Shown here: piece after piece, positions 54,572-64,000 of the stretch
Position numbering within the stretch: position 1 is the first letter of the stretch
Layout: every line of letters starts with the position of its first letter
Origin: Ecdyonurus torrentis
Lineage: Eukaryota; Arthropoda; Insecta; Ephemeroptera; Heptageniidae
Direction of reading: 5' to 3'
Length of the DNA stretch: 64,000 nt
Assembly (NCBI GenBank): GCA_949318235.1
Contig: OX439130.1
Coordinates: 43,739,804-43,803,803, forward strand
Position numbers and translations under genes: made by a program
The notes under the pieces: model-generated
Told to the model about the DNA's origin: nothing
The model's database searches: none
Seen by the model: the letters and a program-made list of their open reading frames with translations, nothing else

Positions 54572-54917
54572 TTAATAAGGAAGTTCAAGGATTACAACAT
54601 GGCTTCTTCAATGTTACATAATGAGAAGAACTGTTCATAAACTCACAAATGATGATTCAAAGCCCTTCCGTAGCCCCACAAACTCGTGATCATCCTGTGA
54701 GATATGCAACCCGTCACGTATCTTTTACGTCATAGTTACGGCTTTACTTTAGAAAATGTTGTAGCGGGTTGTATATCTCGCAGGATGAGTGCAAGTTTAA
54801 GGAGCTGCCATGAGGTTACGGAAGGGCTTTGAGTCATCATATGTGAGTTTATGTACAGTTCTTCTTATTATATAACTTTGAAGAAGCCATGTTGTAACCC
54901 CTAAACTTTCTCTTTAA
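54572..54917. mobile_element. foldback MITE, family C
   Basis: A 346-bp imperfect palindrome with TTAA at both ends. The left arm contains TTACAACATGGCTTCTTCAA and the right arm its inverse. Inner arms pair CAAAGCCCTTCCG with CGGAAGGGCTTTG, and CATCCTG(T/C)GAGATAT with its inverse. The centre carries TTTTACGTCATAG, a half-decayed CRE-like site. It has no coding content. The same TTAA boundary as families A and B suggests the same mobilising machinery. Confidence 0.82.
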
Positions 54918-55010
54918 GCTTTTTGTCTTATTATCTCATGCAAACTACACTTATTTAATACTTTCTAATACAATTATAAACATATAATATATCAGTAGGT
55001 TTTTATAATG

Positions 55011-55332
55011 TTAAAGCCAGACCACATGAAACAACGTGTTCTTTTTAATAATTAAAAACAAAATAGGATTTTTAAAACTAATGACAATTTTTACCAGAAT
55101 GTAAATGTGGACCTAAAATAGAGCGTGAAGAAACTGTGCCAAACCTGTTTCTGACGCCAGAAAAAGTAGTACGAAAATGTTGTGCGAGTTGCATAAGTCG
55201 AAACTTTTTGATCACCGCTACGGCGCTTCAGTTGGGTTTTGAGACAAATTATAATGTTATTTACATATATGTTAGTCCCATCAAGTGTTTTGTGATTTAA
55301 ATGCTAATGTTTTCTTCTGGCCTATTCCTTTG
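55011..55332. mobile_element. TTAA-type MITE, family B copy 2 (degenerate)
   Basis: About 322 bp in the same orientation as the copy at 45666. The left end is TTAAAGCCAGACCACATGAAA and the right end is decayed (GGCCTATTCCTTTGA). The central CRE-like site reads TGACGCC, one base off the palindrome. It lies about 90 bp beyond the family C element, so the two are nearly adjacent. Confidence 0.8.
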
Positions 55333-56812
55333 ATAAAACAAAGTAGCTTATACAATGAACATAATTTTTTTTACGTAAACCGTCGAATTTTGATTGTTGC
55401 AACAAGGAATACATCACTTTACGTAAAATATTACGTTCATCTTGAAATCTATTGCGACGATGAGAAATAGTTGCCAGAAACTTACATACTAGAGCATATT
55501 ATTATTATGTACAATTAATGTTAGATAAAATACATATAAATATATAGTTATTCATTAAATTATATGACTGCTATGGACAGCATATTATATAGTACACATT
55601 ATAAAATAACGCGTATTATGTAAAAAAAAAAAAAAAAAAAAACTACTTGAAGCTACAAGTAAAAATCAAATATTAACCATGGATATGAACCACATTCACA
55701 GTTAGATTCAGTGAGGGTAAAAAAAACTTAAGATTTTTACAGGCGTTATCTCCATTTTTACTTACAAAAATTGGACTTTAATGACTATTGGATTAATGCA
55801 GTCTATACGTGTTAAATTTATAAATTATGAGCAGATACTACCTTAAAAGGAATCCTGTTCAAATGGTTACCGGAAGTTTATTATAACAAATAAGTATACA
55901 CTGGTAAAACATTGTATTTGTATGAGAACTAGATATATTGATATGTGTATTTTCTCCGTGCATTATGGAATATTAATATGAAATAAGCTATATATCTATT
56001 TATTACTATGTTAATTTTACGAGTTAACCAGGTCCATCAATAAAGAGAATATTCAATAAAATACTCTCTTTCTAAAAATACTTAAATTTTAGTAATTGTA
56101 AAATATTTAATCATTGAGTCTATATTAAAAGTATGACAGTAATTAAAATGATCCAAACTATCCAACCAGTCAAAATTGAATAATTTTACAAAATATAATA
56201 AATATTATGATATTTACCAATTAATTTTATATTGTTATGACAACTAAATATCATACATATTTAAAATTCCAATTCACTATACAACACAGCAAAACATCCA
56301 TTTACTCACATAGTTATTGTGATTAAAATCGTAGTATCATAAATTTAATTATGGTCAATAATATTGAAATATAATTTTTATTATCATTTTAATTTGCATT
56401 CAAAAATTAGAATATATATAATAGATAGAATAATTACAATAAAATAATAATAAAAAGTAATATTAATATAGTTATTTTTATTTTTACTTAAACAAAAAAA
56501 TAATAAATCATTATTCCAGCTTTTTTTTTTTTTTTTTTTTTTTTTTACAATAACTTTGATGTATTTTTAATTAATGGCGGTGTTGTATTAGAAATTTATT
56601 TTTTATTGAAACTTCTTTTTTCTTTATCATTATTATTAAATGTCATCAGCAAACACACATACTGTTTTAACGTAGCATATATACATATGTGTGACCTGCT
56701 TTTGTTATTCATACATACCAACGATGATAATGTATTGCTAGTTAGGGGAAAAAATGTCTATATCCATGGTCTATATCTCTATTTTTATTACAGAAAGAAA
56801 TTTTATATACAG

Positions 56813-56849
<37 letters not shown>

Positions 56850-56852
<3 letters not shown>

Positions 56853-56924
56853 GGCCGGCTTGGCCATAAGACGAGGTCTGCGATCGCAGACCGGGCCAAC
56901 GTCATTGCGGGCCAAGCGGGCCAG

Positions 56925-56961
<37 letters not shown>

Positions 56962-57266
56962 AAGAAAGAAAGAAAGAAAGAAAAGAAAAGAAAGACAGAA
57001 AAGAAAAGAAAGAAGAAGAAGACAATAATTTAAATTTACTCAAAAGTTTGCAGCACAATATAATAGTTTTTCTACTTCTACAGTTTATTTAATTCAGAGA
57101 CAGAGCAGAGAAATGAAAATCTTAGTTAAAAATTAGTATACGTAGTGAAAGTGAAAAATCTGATAATGAATCTGATCAGGGCCGGCTTGGCATAAGACGT
57201 AAGGCCGGGATCCCGCGGCCCGGGCTTTTGACTTTGCGGGCCTTTTTGCTTGCTCTTAATTAGTAA

Positions 57267-57297
<31 letters not shown>

Positions 57298-57421
57298 AGA
57301 AAAAACAACTAAACTTTAAAACCTTTGCCAGCATATTTTTTTTAATTTAATTTTGTATCATATGAATTTAATCTATGATGCATGCACACAAATTACTTGA
57401 AATGCGCATTTTTATTGTAAC

Positions 57422-57452
<31 letters not shown>

Positions 57453-57566
57453 TTGAGATCATTGCAAGCCAACTATATTTTTTTATGCACTTGGGCTAGC
57501 TAGGCATAAGGCCGTACAAGTTAATCCGCGGGCTCCTGGATAGGGACTTTGCTTTTGCGGGCCTTT
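56850..57566 (+). repeat. three tandem copies of the hAT-like GC-rich head
   Basis: Units at 56850-56925, 57177-57256 and 57491-57566 each start with GGGC(C)GGCTTGGC-like sequence plus CATAAG, end in a TTGCGGGCC block, and are followed by an A-rich or GA-rich tract. Spacing is about 327 and 314 bp. The third is the most diverged (GGGCTAGCTAGGCATAAGGC). Confidence 0.65.
56924..57026 (+). repeat. poly-A with (GAAA)n
   Basis: A run of about 36 bp, then GAAA and GAAAA units, inside the hAT-like element. Confidence 0.9.
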
Positions 57567-58626
57567 GGTTCTGATGGAAAAAAAATAAATTAAAAAAAGT
57601 TCAAAGGTACTTTGAAAAATAGCTCACTTTTTTATTATTTGAAAAGAAGTGATATCATTTTTTTAATTATCAGTTTCAATTAAACCCTTCTTTTTAAGCC
57701 GTCGTATTTGCGTTTTTTTTTTTCAGTACTTCTTGCACTATAGTATGTAAATAAAATATTATATTTTGGAAAGTTATTAAATTCATAGCCCTATATTTAT
57801 ATTTTATTTATATTATTTATAAAAAATATATTTATTGTTAAATATATATTTCTAAACACGAGATGAGCTCGTAAATGACTCGTTAAAAAAAAAGCATTTG
57901 CAAAGAATACAAGATAAAAAAAAGGATAAAACCTTTTTTTTAGTACAATATATTTATAATTCTCTATAGCATGTAAAATCAATTGTTAATACTTAAAAAT
58001 AATAATAATTTACAACTTTTGTCTTCAAAATAAAAATAATTTTTTGTATATAATGAGAATAGAGCCTTTTTTTTTTCTTATAATTTTGGCCTAAATATTG
58101 ATTTCCCCAAGTAATGGCTCGTTTTTTTCAAATTTAAGCTCAAAATCAAGCTCTTTCAAGTCAAACCATTCGAAAAAAATTTAAGTTATCTACACCTATA
58201 ATTATAAATTTACAAATCCCTGTTCTGCCGCCCCCCTTTTTTCTTTTTTCCCCCATACTTCAATTAAATCATTACATTATAACAATTTCCTTCAATATAG
58301 TTTGTTTTCTATCATACATAAATTTTTTTGTCTAATATTTTTTTTAAGGTGGCCGAAGGTCATGTCATGTAGATCGTAGTATATCAAAATAATGTCATGG
58401 TTCAATTGCATACTTATTTTTCAATATAATAGTGTTATACATTATTTTAAAAAATGTGAAAAAATTAAAATTTAATTCAAAATTAGCGTAAAAACCAGTG
58501 CCACGCCCCCTTTTAAAAAAATTTTGCCTGCGGCGCAAGCTGGGGGGCTAGCGCCCCCCAGACCCCCCAGCATATGCGGGCCAATTCCCAGATTGCCAGA
58601 CCGGGCCAACGTGCCCCAAGCCGGCC

Positions 58627-58672
<46 letters not shown>

Positions 58673-58949
58673 GTAATATATATGGGGAATAAATGTACAC
58701 ATTTTTAATTTCTTATTTTCTTTTCATGAAATCCTTTGTAAATATATTTTTTTAATTGATTGGTTATATAGTTGTTTTTTTATCATAACTATTGATTGAT
58801 ATGGTTTGTTTGAAAGACTTTTATTATTGAGAATTGTTGGTGAATAGAAGTTAAGGCATTTCTCAGTAAATTCCCAACTGAATTCTTGGTTCATTCTCTG
58901 GACTCTGATAGTGTGAGGAGGAGGAATGAGAATTTTAATATCAGCCGAT

Positions 58950-59052
<103 letters not shown>

Positions 59053-59867
59053 GACGTTAGCCAACTTAGCTTTTCTTTCATTTCATATACGTAAAAATAA
59101 AGATTATATTAAAGCACACAGCTCCCCTAAGTAATCTTATCCACAAAAAAGAAAGAGTGAGTGAGAGAGAGAGAAAAAAAAAATTAAAAAATAAAAAGCG
59201 TTGATTCTGCAGGAAAAAAAATAAAAGAACGCCGAAGAGAAAATAAAAATTTTAGATTGAGAAAATCAGCATTTCTTTTATTCGTTTTCAATATTATATA
59301 TTAAGTATGTTTTCTTTTATAATCAAATTTTTTTATAAAGAATGTATTTTTTCTTTTGTGTATTATTTATTGTATTTTTTTTGCAGTAAAATGAGTTTTT
59401 CTGATATCAAAAGAAAATAAATTATATGTAACGTATTATAACTTATTATGTGATTTATTACATTTTACTTTAGATTAAATACAGTAACTTTTGATAAATA
59501 TATAATGATATTATTTTATTCTACCACTTTGTATCGGTTCAAGTGTAGTGGAATTATAAATGGGTTTTATTATTTTAATAATGTGTTATTTTTAAGAAAA
59601 GAAAATCTTCAATTTAATCAACACAAAATTAAATAAAAATTTGTATGAAATATTAACTTACCTTTAAAGTGGATTAATTTATTATGATGTACGTTAATAT
59701 AAAAGTATACATATGTGTGAATTTATATATAGCTTTGGACTGTTATGTATGTACTTAAACATGTTTCGTGTAAGATAATTTTAGTAATCAATTGTGTTTT
59801 TCTATTTTATATATCATTTGTCACTTTTAAATATAAATGTTAAATTAAATTGCCATGTAATAACTCT

Positions 59868-59960
59868 AGATTCAAGTTTTAATGCATGGATAAGGATAAA
59901 AAAGGCATTTTTGCCTTAACCTTTGCCATCAATAAAGACGTTTTGAACTTGAATTTGAGA
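59868..59960 (+). mobile_element. possible retroposon 3' end with TTGAA-type tail
   Basis: The segment holds an AAGGCA-loop-TGCCTT hairpin (59902-59917), then GCCATCAATAAAG and the tail TTTTGAACTTGAATTTGAG. A stem-loop followed by AATAAAG and TTGAA repeats resembles 3' ends of several animal LINE/SINE families. It is very short and no upstream coding is seen. Confidence 0.35.
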
Positions 59961-60338
59961 TACGTCAAAATATAATAATAATAAATTATTTGTTATTATT
60001 ATTAAATATGTGTTTCAGTGCATGATGTTACTGTAAACTCTTACATTATAAAAATAGCAAGGGAAATTCATAATAGCAAAAGGTTACAACTGCATGAAAA
60101 ATATTGAGATTTCTTTCTATTTCATGTAGATAAATTGTTAGGAACTAAAATCTCTGTGTCTTTTATATGTTCTACAAATTTAAGTAAAATTATGTTGAAA
60201 ACTTAATTTACAAATTTTAATAAAATAAAATTAAAACAAATTATATAGCAATTAATAATTATAATAACATTTAAAATAATCGTTCTAAGCGTTTAATTTT
60301 TAAGTAATATTATAATTCTATATTTATTTAATTAATAT

Positions 60339-60341
<3 letters not shown>

Positions 60342-60402
<61 letters not shown>
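60342..60402. repeat. (TA)n, 61 bp
   Basis: Uninterrupted array. Confidence 0.95.
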
Positions 60403-60404
<2 letters not shown>

Positions 60405-60577
60405 AATTTATGTACTAATAATGGTATAATATAAACATTTAATTAAATAGTATTAAGGTTTATTTTTGCTTTATAATCTGATTTCATGTAATATTTAATT
60501 AAAGTACACAATGGGATATTGTCTGGATATTGGGGAGTGAGTCAAGAGAGAGAGAGAAGAGATGATATTGTGTTCAG

Positions 60578-60720
60578 AAGGGCCTGGGTGATCTTCAGTT
60601 CAATTACAAGCCTCACTGGGTCAACTATTGCTGGCCACTCGGCAATTGGGGTAGAATGACCAGTTTACACTGAAAGAAATTGCTTCACAGTGGTCATCCG
60701 TAGCACTGTTGTGAGACATG
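60578..60720. other. GC-richer island, unassigned
   Basis: About 140 bp of near-balanced composition in AT-rich DNA. An acceptor-like TTGTGTTCAG at about 60567-60576 precedes a short plus-strand open stretch ending in TGA near 60673. It could be a last exon, a UTR or an old transposon piece. No protein family is recognised. Confidence 0.25.
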
Positions 60721-61029
60721 CCGTTATTAAAACAGTATTAATATAACTTTTTTTTCTTTCTATAGTTCTAGCAGTTTCCTTTTAGCTCAATTATAATTTG
60801 TTTGTTAACAAAATTCATTATCTATTTCAAGTAGGTACTATATTATTCAAATTAGAATATATTAATGAAAATTTAATGGAAAGATAATGACGGTAAAAGT
60901 TTAGCTACCTAAGTTTAAGTTATATAAAACTCTCAATTTTGATTATCCTAATGAATAGCAAAAGTTTTATTAACTTTAAATAGTCCCTCAAAATGAGCAA
61001 TCTGATATTTTTATTTTGCAAATTTTTGC

Positions 61030-61172
61030 CGTGTAGTTTTGTATGACTGTAGGCTGCAACAGCCGGTAAAGTCTCGCGTGGTCTGGCACATTGTTCATCG
61101 CAGGTGGACTCTCATCTTATCTCTCCCACTGAATAGACATGCTGTTGGGGATATTGGAAACGCTTCATAGAC
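61030..61172. other. GC-richer island with a short open frame, unassigned
   Basis: Balanced-composition block containing CAGCCGGTAAAGTCTCGCG. One plus-strand frame stays open for about 50 codons to TAG near 61170 but has no ATG in the island. I do not recognise it. Confidence 0.25.
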
Positions 61173-61956
61173 TCAATCAAATATAATATATCTGTAAAAA
61201 AAAAAAAGAAGTTATATAGGTTTTAATTTGTAGTTCTTAAATGAGTCAATTTTGTTTTAATATTTAATAAGTCATATTCATAAGCTTTAGAAATACTTTT
61301 AAAATAAATATTCAATATTTGTTTTCTATTTCATTTATAAAATTATATTATAAGAAGACATAGATAAAATTGAACTGAGGATATACAATTCATTGCTTTC
61401 TCATTAAAATAGTAACCAATTGAAAAAGAACCACTTTTCATCAGCCCGCAGGGTAAACCACAAAGTGGTTGTGGGTTAATGTTCATAATCCTAAAAGTTT
61501 TCTTTTTCATGAGGATCTCATTAAAATTTGGAAAATTAGACGTTTCTGAGGTTGGTCATAAAGCCTAAAATCGAATGACTTTTCTTTACAATATTGCAAA
61601 AGCAAAAAAAGAAGTCAAGTTTTAGAATTAAGTTGCATTTTTATAGCCTGTGATTTATCACATACGTATAAGCCTAAATTATACATGTTTGAATTTTAAA
61701 TTCTACTTTTGAATAAAGTACATTTGAAATTGTATGCAATCTAAAAAAAAAAAAAAAAAAATCTCTTTTTTTTGTCTAATACAATCACAATTTTATGACC
61801 TTTGTTTTATTATAAAATTTGATGTTTTTTCTTGTTGCTATCTACGTATGTAACTTGGGTTTTATACTCTGGTGGTTCTTTTGCTATGCGTGTATTGAGT
61901 TTTAAAACAAGTCAAGATTGTAAAGAGGAAGGAAGGAAAAAGAAGTTGTGTGTGTG

Positions 61957-61958
<2 letters not shown>

Positions 61959-62000
<42 letters not shown>
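61959..62000 (+). repeat. (GA)n, about 42 bp
   Basis: Array preceded by a short (GT)n. Confidence 0.95.
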
Positions 62001-62003
<3 letters not shown>

Positions 62004-62405
62004 TCTTAAAATAAAGCGTGAATCGTGATGGTGTTGAAAATTCAAAAGACAAGTTTCATTCTCTCTTTCTGTCTCTCAGTTCCACATCTCAAGTGAAATT
62101 TCTTGAACATGTTATAACGTTACTCGATCGACTACTACATATAATACTAAGTAAGTAAGAAGAAGAAATAAGAAACTTCACAACAAGAAACTTTTGTGTA
62201 CACACACTAACTAAAAAATATTTCTAAATTTTTCAAAGAATTTTACTATCTTCAATGATAAATTATTTAAAACTAAAAGAACGTGGCCCTCTTAAATTAC
62301 TATAAAACTATACTAAACATAGTGAAAATTTTAAACATAAAATATATTATACACATTATTTAATATTGAGCTGTAGAAGCGACCACCTACGCATGCATGA
62401 CATTC

Positions 62406-62722
62406 ATAAAGGAATAGACCAGAAGAAAAAATTAGCATTTATATCACAAAACACTTGATGGGACTTACATAAATAACTTTACTTGGTCTCAAAACTCAAC
62501 TGTAGGTCCATAGCAGTGATCAGAAAATTTCGATTTATGCAACCTCCACAACATTTTTTTACTAATTTTTGCATGTTTCTGACGTCAGAAACATGAATAG
62601 TCACGTGTGGCTACCTTAACATTCTGGTAAAAATTGTCATCAGTTTTGAAGATCCCATTTCGTGTTTATTTATTTACAAGCACATTATATTGTTTTATGT
62701 GGTCTATAGTGGGTCTATGGCT
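62406..62722. mobile_element. TTAA-type MITE, family B copy 3 (inverted)
   Basis: About 317 bp in the opposite orientation to the other two copies. The left end reads ATAAAGGAATAGACCAGAAG; the right end has a GGTCTATAGTGGGTCTATGG duplication. The centre holds a perfect 24-bp palindrome (62572-62595) around TGACGTCA. The exact right boundary is uncertain by several bases. Confidence 0.8.
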
Positions 62723-64000
62723 ATAATATAAACATAAAAAATATAAACAGAAATTAATTGTTTTTAGTGGCGCTTTACTAAAAAATATATTATATAATAA
62801 CTAAAATTATTTTAGCATAATAAATAAACTAGAAAATTTAGGTATTAAATCCTTTTGATTTCTAAAATCAGTTTATTGTTATTATTTTTTTACTTTTTGA
62901 TCGTCTGTAATCGTACTCTTTAATATTGTGTCTGTCAATTGCAAATACCTCTGAAAGCGTCTAGACAATATCTCTTTCTTTCAGTGTTATATATGATATA
63001 TAATTATTTTAATAAAGTAATAAAATTATTCATATTTCATACAAAAACATTTAGAACTAATAAACATAAAATTTTAGCTAAATTGTAGCTGTGTTTTTTG
63101 GTGTAAGACAACATTTAATTTTACAACATGTACAAAGAGAGTATACAAAAAAAGAAGGGAAAATACAAACTGGAGCATTTAGTTTATTTTTGTAACCATT
63201 TTGTGAAAATTTAGCTTTTGACGTCAAAATAAGCTAAAATGTAAATATAAAGAACGCACATGAGTCCAACACACACACACATATATATATAGAACAATCT
63301 ACAGGGAATACTTATAGTGTGAGCAGCCTTTATATGTTTGAGTACGTACATTCGACCTTATGGGAGTGTAAAAGCAACACCCTTGTAGTTTTATAGGCAC
63401 AACTATATGCTTATATGGTTTCATACCCGGTTTTCCAATATTCGTGTAAGGTGAGGAATTTTTTTTTTAGTATTCTGTATAACTCTGATAGAAACATCCA
63501 TTCTATTAAAAATGAAACAAGTTATTTATAATAATTGATCTTTCCGTAGACTGCATGCAAGGTACTTATAAGTTTAACAGAAACAACAATAGGTTGATCA
63601 GGAAGAAAATATTGACTTTTCCCCCCATTATTTTGCAATTGTGCTGCAGTATTGCCATGATAGTAAACCATCAAGTTCTAAAGTATTATTGTCAGATGCC
63701 ATGGAATTCTATACAAGAGCAGGTCATAGCTTATATAGCCTGGACTTTTTTTATTCGTGGCCCGGACTCAACCACATAATAGCCTATAATGAAATTTAGA
63801 CAGGCTGTTTAATTGCTATCAAAATAAAGATTAGTTACCCCAAAAGTATAAATTCATTGATTCAATCAAAAATACAGCTTTTTTTTTTTTTTTTTTAACC
63901 TCCCCAAAACATAGTTCATTTTTATATATTATTAAGCCGTTTCATCCGTTAAATTTAAAAATTTTATTCTAACATTCATATTAATGGTATTTTCAAATGG
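62723..64000. other. gene-less end of the window
   Basis: It holds the CRE-centred palindrome at 63200 and a 74-codon frame at 63555-63779 of slightly higher GC with no recognisable domain, possibly chance. Confidence 0.5.
63200..63245. repeat. palindrome centred on TGACGTCA
   Basis: TTTAGCTT on the left and AAGCTAAA on the right flank TTGACGTCAA (core at 63219-63226), with a two-base asymmetry. It could be the centre of an otherwise unrecognisable foldback element. Confidence 0.4.

Larger units (their letters stand above)
56850..58629. mobile_element. hAT-like DNA transposon, non-coding, inserted in (TA)n
   Basis: A 1,780-bp element with terminal inverted repeats CAGGGCCGGCTTGG at both ends, flanked by (TA)n on both sides, so the target site duplication cannot be read. 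The termini match the CAGGG-type ends typical of hAT elements. The right end is GC-rich and contains a hairpin (GGGGGGCTAGCGCCCCCC, about 58543-58560). The interior is AT-rich with poly-A/(GAAA)n, (GA)n and A-runs, and no transposase frame is visible, so it is either a deletion derivative or non-autonomous. Three head-like units lie at 56850, 57177 and 57491. Confidence 0.75.

Noticed and set aside
56754..57092. 112-codon open frame in the hAT-like element
   Set aside because: Composed of (TA)n, the terminal repeat and poly-A/(GAAA)n; no transposase motif.

Overview
This window looks like gene-poor nuclear DNA from an invertebrate animal. By eye it is roughly three-quarters A+T. It has no operons, no bacterial-style gene packing and almost no long open frames. 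It is full of long dinucleotide arrays ((TA)n and (GA)n/(CT)n, many of 80-160 bp), poly-A/T and poly-G runs, and small foldback transposons. An arthropod (crustacean or chelicerate) or another invertebrate with very AT-rich DNA fits, but the sequence does not fix the species. Most open frames longer than 60 codons are read-through of microsatellites or AT-rich sequence and are not called as genes.

The one convincing protein gene is on the minus strand at about 53.1-52.1 kb. It encodes a divergent torsin-like AAA+ ATPase of 328 residues with an N-terminal membrane segment. A short intron with consensus splice sites lies in its 5' leader and a poly-A signal lies about 70 bases after the stop. 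Its Walker A is of the ordinary P-loop type rather than the torsin type, its Walker B ends in Asp-Asp rather than Asp-Glu, and the Cys of the torsin Gly-Cys-Lys motif is absent.

The rest is repeat landscape. At least six foldback elements of about 310-350 bp end in TTAA-AGG-like termini and fall into three families: A at 3.2 and 26.1 kb, B at 45.7, 55.0 and 62.4 kb, and C at 54.6 kb. Further palindromic elements lie at 29.5, 45.3 and 46.0 kb. A 1.8-kb hAT-like element with GC-rich ends is inserted in a (TA)n array at 56.85-58.63 kb, and a smaller hAT-like remnant lies at 20.4 kb. Possible retroposon 3' ends lie at 15.1-15.3 and 59.9 kb, and a degenerate GC-rich repeat region at 16.1-17.1 kb.

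The most striking sequence features are: (i) a symmetric pentanucleotide array at 31.0-31.4 kb, about 45 TCGGG units flanked on both sides by TTGGG units; (ii) nine copies of the full CRE/ATF palindrome TGACGTCA, far more than base composition predicts, five of them inside the A and B foldback elements; (iii) a 30-bp-period array of small hairpins at 40.0 kb, enclosed by a 75-bp direct repeat; and (iv) two 45-46-bp segments bounded by very good splice sites (6.6 and 32.9 kb) that could be tiny exons of an unseen transcript.
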